Positions 60,366-64,000 of a stretch of 64,000 nt of DNA are shown one piece after another; position 1 is the stretch's first letter, and each line of letters begins with the position of its first letter. Position numbers and translations under genes: made by a program. A model generated the notes under the pieces. The model worked only from the letters and a program-made list of their open reading frames with translations, was not told the DNA's origin and did not search any database. Source of the DNA: Ichthyophthirius multifiliis (lineage: Eukaryota > Ciliophora > Oligohymenophorea > Hymenostomatida); assembly GCF_000220395.1 (NCBI RefSeq), contig NW_004087063.1, forward strand, positions 1 through 64,000, given 5' to 3'.

Positions 60366-63300
60366 ATGATAATACAAGACTAAAAATTCGGGAAAAACAT
60401 ATAAATCACATATGGTTGTTGTATAACTTTAAATTTAGCAGATTATTAAAATTATTATATATAATCTGATGGTTTTTTATAATCCAAATTATCTTTAAAA
60501 AACTACTCTTAACCATTAGGAAATAAATTTGTTGATTTTAGAAACTGTGTTTTTAAAATTTTGCCTCCATTGGATCATAATTATGTTTAAAGTATGTTAA
60601 AAGCTACGCAATCATAAGACATCAATAATGAAAGTAATAAATAAAAATGCATATTTTTAAATAAAAATTAATTAAATTAAAATTATATTATTCTAAATTA
60701 TATATATTTTTTTTTTTTATCAATTTTTATACTAGCTTCTTTGTAGAAAAGAAAAGCAAAAATTAGAATGTTGCAATAAAATTTGAATGCTGAACTAAAT
60801 TCAAATATGACTACATGCTAAAAATTAAATGGAACTTCTGTTTTATTTACTTCTTCAAGTTTTCATTTAGTGCATGTTGCTTCAATCAAGTTTTTGTCTT
60901 TAACTAAAGATTAATCAAATAATTATATGTATAATTTATTATTACAATTTAAATAATTTTTTACATACATATAGATATTAATCATTTATTATTAAAATTA
61001 TTTATTATTTAAAAAAGTTTTACTTTAGAAGATTTTGCAAATTAATAAACATTATTTAAATTTCTTCCTTGTCTTACAATTTAAAAATAAAGAGCTAATA
61101 TTGTAATGAATAGAGATACAATAAATTTATGCAATATAGCTCTTATTCATAATAGAAAAAGCTTTTTATATACAAACTTTTAAGGGTAAAAAATTTAAGA
61201 AAATATTAATAATTTAATTGACGAAGAATATTCCCATGCCAGCATATATGCAAATTTAGAAAACGCAAGTAGATGGGTGTAAATATAATAAAAATAAAAT
61301 AAAATTATAATCTTAATAAACAAAAAAAAGAGTAAATATATATTCGAATGATGAAGCTGAAGAAAATTCTCGTTTTTTAAACATAGGAAGTGTAGTTTAG
61401 TTAAATTTATCTGAAAAAAATGTAAATAAAATAAAAAGAAAACAATAAAAATAAAAATAAAAAAGTATTGTTTATCATGTAGTAGTAAAAATGAAAATAT
61501 AGAAAATATTTTAACGGATTATTAAGGATATTTAGAAAAAAATGATATCTAAAAATCTTAAACTAGGTTTCATGAGCCTTAAAATAGAATCCCGAAAAGT
61601 CGCAAAAATACACTTATGTAGTTATCTTAAAATACAATAATGACATAAGAATCTAAATAAAAAAATGATACAAAAAAAATACTATTACTAAAATTGATGA
61701 ATAAATAAATTTGCATATCGTCGAATAATCTTAAGAAATAAAAACATTAATTCCACCTGCATTCTCTTAAGTATAAAGAGTTTGTTCGCAAGCAACATAA
61801 GAAAATAATATTTTTTAAGACTTAGAGAAAATAAATCCGGATTTAAATTAAATTTAAAAGAAAGAGTTTGATTTAAATAATGAATAATTAACAAATTTAA
61901 AACATACTATTAATGAAAAATACGAAGTTTTATATGAATAAACTGTTTATTCATAAAATTCTCCTATATATAAGTAAAATGTAGTCCCTAATATTAAAGC
62001 TTTATGGATTATTGAAAGTACAAATATATATAATGGAGGATTACTCAAATGGGAAAATACTTTCCGATTAAAACACTTTATTACTGGTAAATATTTATGC
62101 GTAAGATAAGATTATTAAAATTCAGATAATAATTATTTAGATTTGACTTCAAGTGATGAGAAAGGATCTGTTTTTAAATTTTTGCCTTTAAAATAAACAG
62201 AAAATAACAAAAAGTTTATTACTAAAGATAGCTTTTTTTAAATTTAACATTTTTAATCAGAGTAAACTATTTCTTATAAAGAAATTAAAGATTGTATTCA
62301 AACACGTTTAGAAAAAAATAATAATAATTACAAAATTAATATTTTTAAAATTAAAAAAACTAACTTTGAGGATACTTGGGAAACTAATTTTTTACTTTTC
62401 ACTATGCCTGTTATTTTAAATACGATAAAAATTATTAATCTTTTTGTATTTTTTTTTTTTAATTATTTTATATAATTTCATTTTAGAATTTCAAAACTCA
62501 AAGTTAGTAATGGAAATCAAGGCATGTTTTTAGGCAATATTTAGATAAAATTAACAATACTATTCATGGATTAAATAATTTTGTTAATAATAAACTTGCT
62601 TCATATATCGATATTCATGAAGAGTTTGCCTCAGCAAGTGCCATAAGATAAAATGTAGATACATTTAATTATTTATTTTAAATATTATTAATTTTTTTGT
62701 TAAAAAGAAAATAAGTTAATTAGAGAATAACAAATTTTAGGAGCTCTTTGCTTACTTTTGTAAAAAATATATCCAAATATTTAAGATTTTTAATAGTATG
62801 CATATACAACCGATTTATAAAAAGAATATTTAAATATTTATAAACAAAATTAATGGCCTATTAAGCATGAATTTAATTTGAACTAAGAATAAGGTAAATA
62901 ATTTATAATTATATTTAAATACTCCTTTTAATTTATATAAAAAAAAAATATAGTTGAAGAAGATGATTATATTAAATTATAATAAGAATTTTTTGGTAAA
63001 AGATATGGATTATCATATAATATTTATATGCTTTTACAATGTATATGTAAGGAAAATACTTAAAATTAATAATATTTATTAAAATTTATTTATACTTTTA
63101 TACCTCATATTGGTTTTGGAAAATTTGTTTGCGATGCATTATCTAATATTTATTTTAAAAATATATAAATTTTATAAGAGATACAAAATATTTAATTAAA
63201 ATCACAATAAAATCAATAATAATTAGCTGTAAATACTGAAAAAAAAAGCAATTTATTAAATGAATTAATACTTAAGTTTAACTAATTTCCTAATTTTGTA

Positions 63301-64000
63301 AAACCTGAATTAATTTAACTATTAGCAGATTGCTGTGTTTTAAATAACGTCGCATTATATTAACATTAGAAATACATTTATAATAGAGTAAATATTATAT
63401 CAATATAAATAAATCTATTTTAATATTTTAATTTAGGTTATTTTAAGTCCTTAGATATAAAAAATTTGTTTGATGAATGTATATTCTAAGAAAAAAGTTT
63501 GTAATAATAACTAATAAATATTTGTAAAGGTACGTTTTTTCGAAAATGATTAATTGAAAGAAGAAGATATACCTATATCGGATTTTTTATAGAATAAAGA
63601 AAAGAAAAGAAGGAAATCATTAGTTTAATATTTAAAAAGTTAATTAAATTTATTTACAAATTTGTGTAAAAATAGAAATAACATAGCATGTTTTTTTATT
63701 AGAGATTAATTTCCTTTAGAAGTTCTTTCGTATTCAATAATAAAATAAGACGAAAGTGACCCAGAAATATTAGCAAAATTTTTAAAAATAATATAAAACG
63801 TTTATATTGATATTTTTCCCAGATAAGCACATACCAAACCTAATTTAATAAAGAAACTTTTCACAGAAAGCGAATATAATACTTAATAATAAAAATTAAA
63901 TAATGTTATTAATAATGAAAGCTATGATAATAATAACTAAAGTGCTGAAGAAATTGTAAATAATGGAGGAAAAATAAAAAACTTTGCAGTAGTATCAAAA
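60366..64000 (+). CDS. IP3/ryanodine receptor-like calcium-release channel, 5' part
   Basis: The gene starts at ATG 60366 (MIIQDQKFGKNIQITYG) and leaves the window, so only the N-terminal cytoplasmic part is seen, in about eight exons. In order: the N-terminal beta-trefoil (GFLQSKLSLKNYSQPLGNKF, FVDFRNCVFKILPP), FHLVHVASIKFLSLTK, FKFLPCLT, then the MIR domain (ALWIIESTNIYNGGLLKWEN, FRLKHFITGKYLCV), GSVFKFLPL, and the start of the RIH domain (NKLIRE...ILGALCLLLQ, later FFIRDQFPLEVLSYSI). In animals these receptors are tetrameric ER channels opened by IP3 or Ca2+. The pore lies at the far C-terminus, outside the window. Whether the IP3-binding basic residues are kept was not judged. Introns are 50-110 nt and phases agree; no shift was needed. 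Confidence 0.88.

Noticed and set aside
1-64000. Telomere repeats, CRISPR arrays, rRNA genes, retrovirus-like or Polinton-like elements
   Set aside because: None seen on either strand; no reverse transcriptase, integrase, capsid or polymerase motifs were recognised.

Overview
The window is nuclear DNA of a ciliate. Its genes read through only if TAA and TAG mean glutamine and TGA is the only stop. It is extremely A+T rich (well over 80% by eye), and its introns are mostly 45-80 nt, GT...AG and nearly pure A/T. With Tetrahymena-like protein matches and unusually high A+T, an oligohymenophorean hymenostome close to Ichthyophthirius is the best guess, but no species is proven. No telomere, rRNA, CRISPR array, retrovirus-like element or plasmid feature was seen.

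Layout. 1-15 kb: a small membrane protein, a decayed casein kinase I copy, a large coiled-coil gene (-), a small Tim chaperone with twin CX3C motifs, and several unrecognised genes. 15-30 kb: CNOT11 (+), an LRAT-like protein lacking the usual catalytic residues (-), a possible MED31-like mini gene (-), an uncertain small gene, a GP63/leishmanolysin metalloprotease (-), eIF2B alpha (+) and a Q/N-rich gene (-). 30-35 kb: two decayed IS630/Tc1-mariner transposases facing each other, a G-rich tract, a stem-loop and a small acidic-protein gene. 35-48 kb: a peroxisomal ABCD half-transporter, a broken coiled-coil gene, a one-TM acidic-tailed protein, an acylated EF-hand protein, a decayed cyclic-nucleotide-binding channel (-) and Q/N-rich genes. 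48-64 kb: succinyl-CoA synthetase beta, a cyclin (-), tRNA-Asn, a coiled-coil gene, CK2 beta, a kinesin-9 motor (-) and the 5' part of an IP3-receptor-like calcium channel that leaves the window.

The genes do not form an operon. They are ordinary housekeeping and signalling genes (translation initiation, mRNA deadenylation, TCA cycle, peroxisomal transport, protein import into mitochondria, cell cycle, cilia, calcium). Several neighbours are convergent with short gaps (eIF2B alpha / Q/N-rich gene, SUCLA2 / cyclin, CK2 beta / kinesin).

Two global points matter when reading the annotation. First, at least six genes need a single-base shift, mostly within A or T runs, which looks like sequencing error more than biology. 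Second, real pseudogenes and transposase fossils occur between intact genes, so not every break is an artefact. Exon ends are my own reading of splice signals and phases; none was tested against a database.
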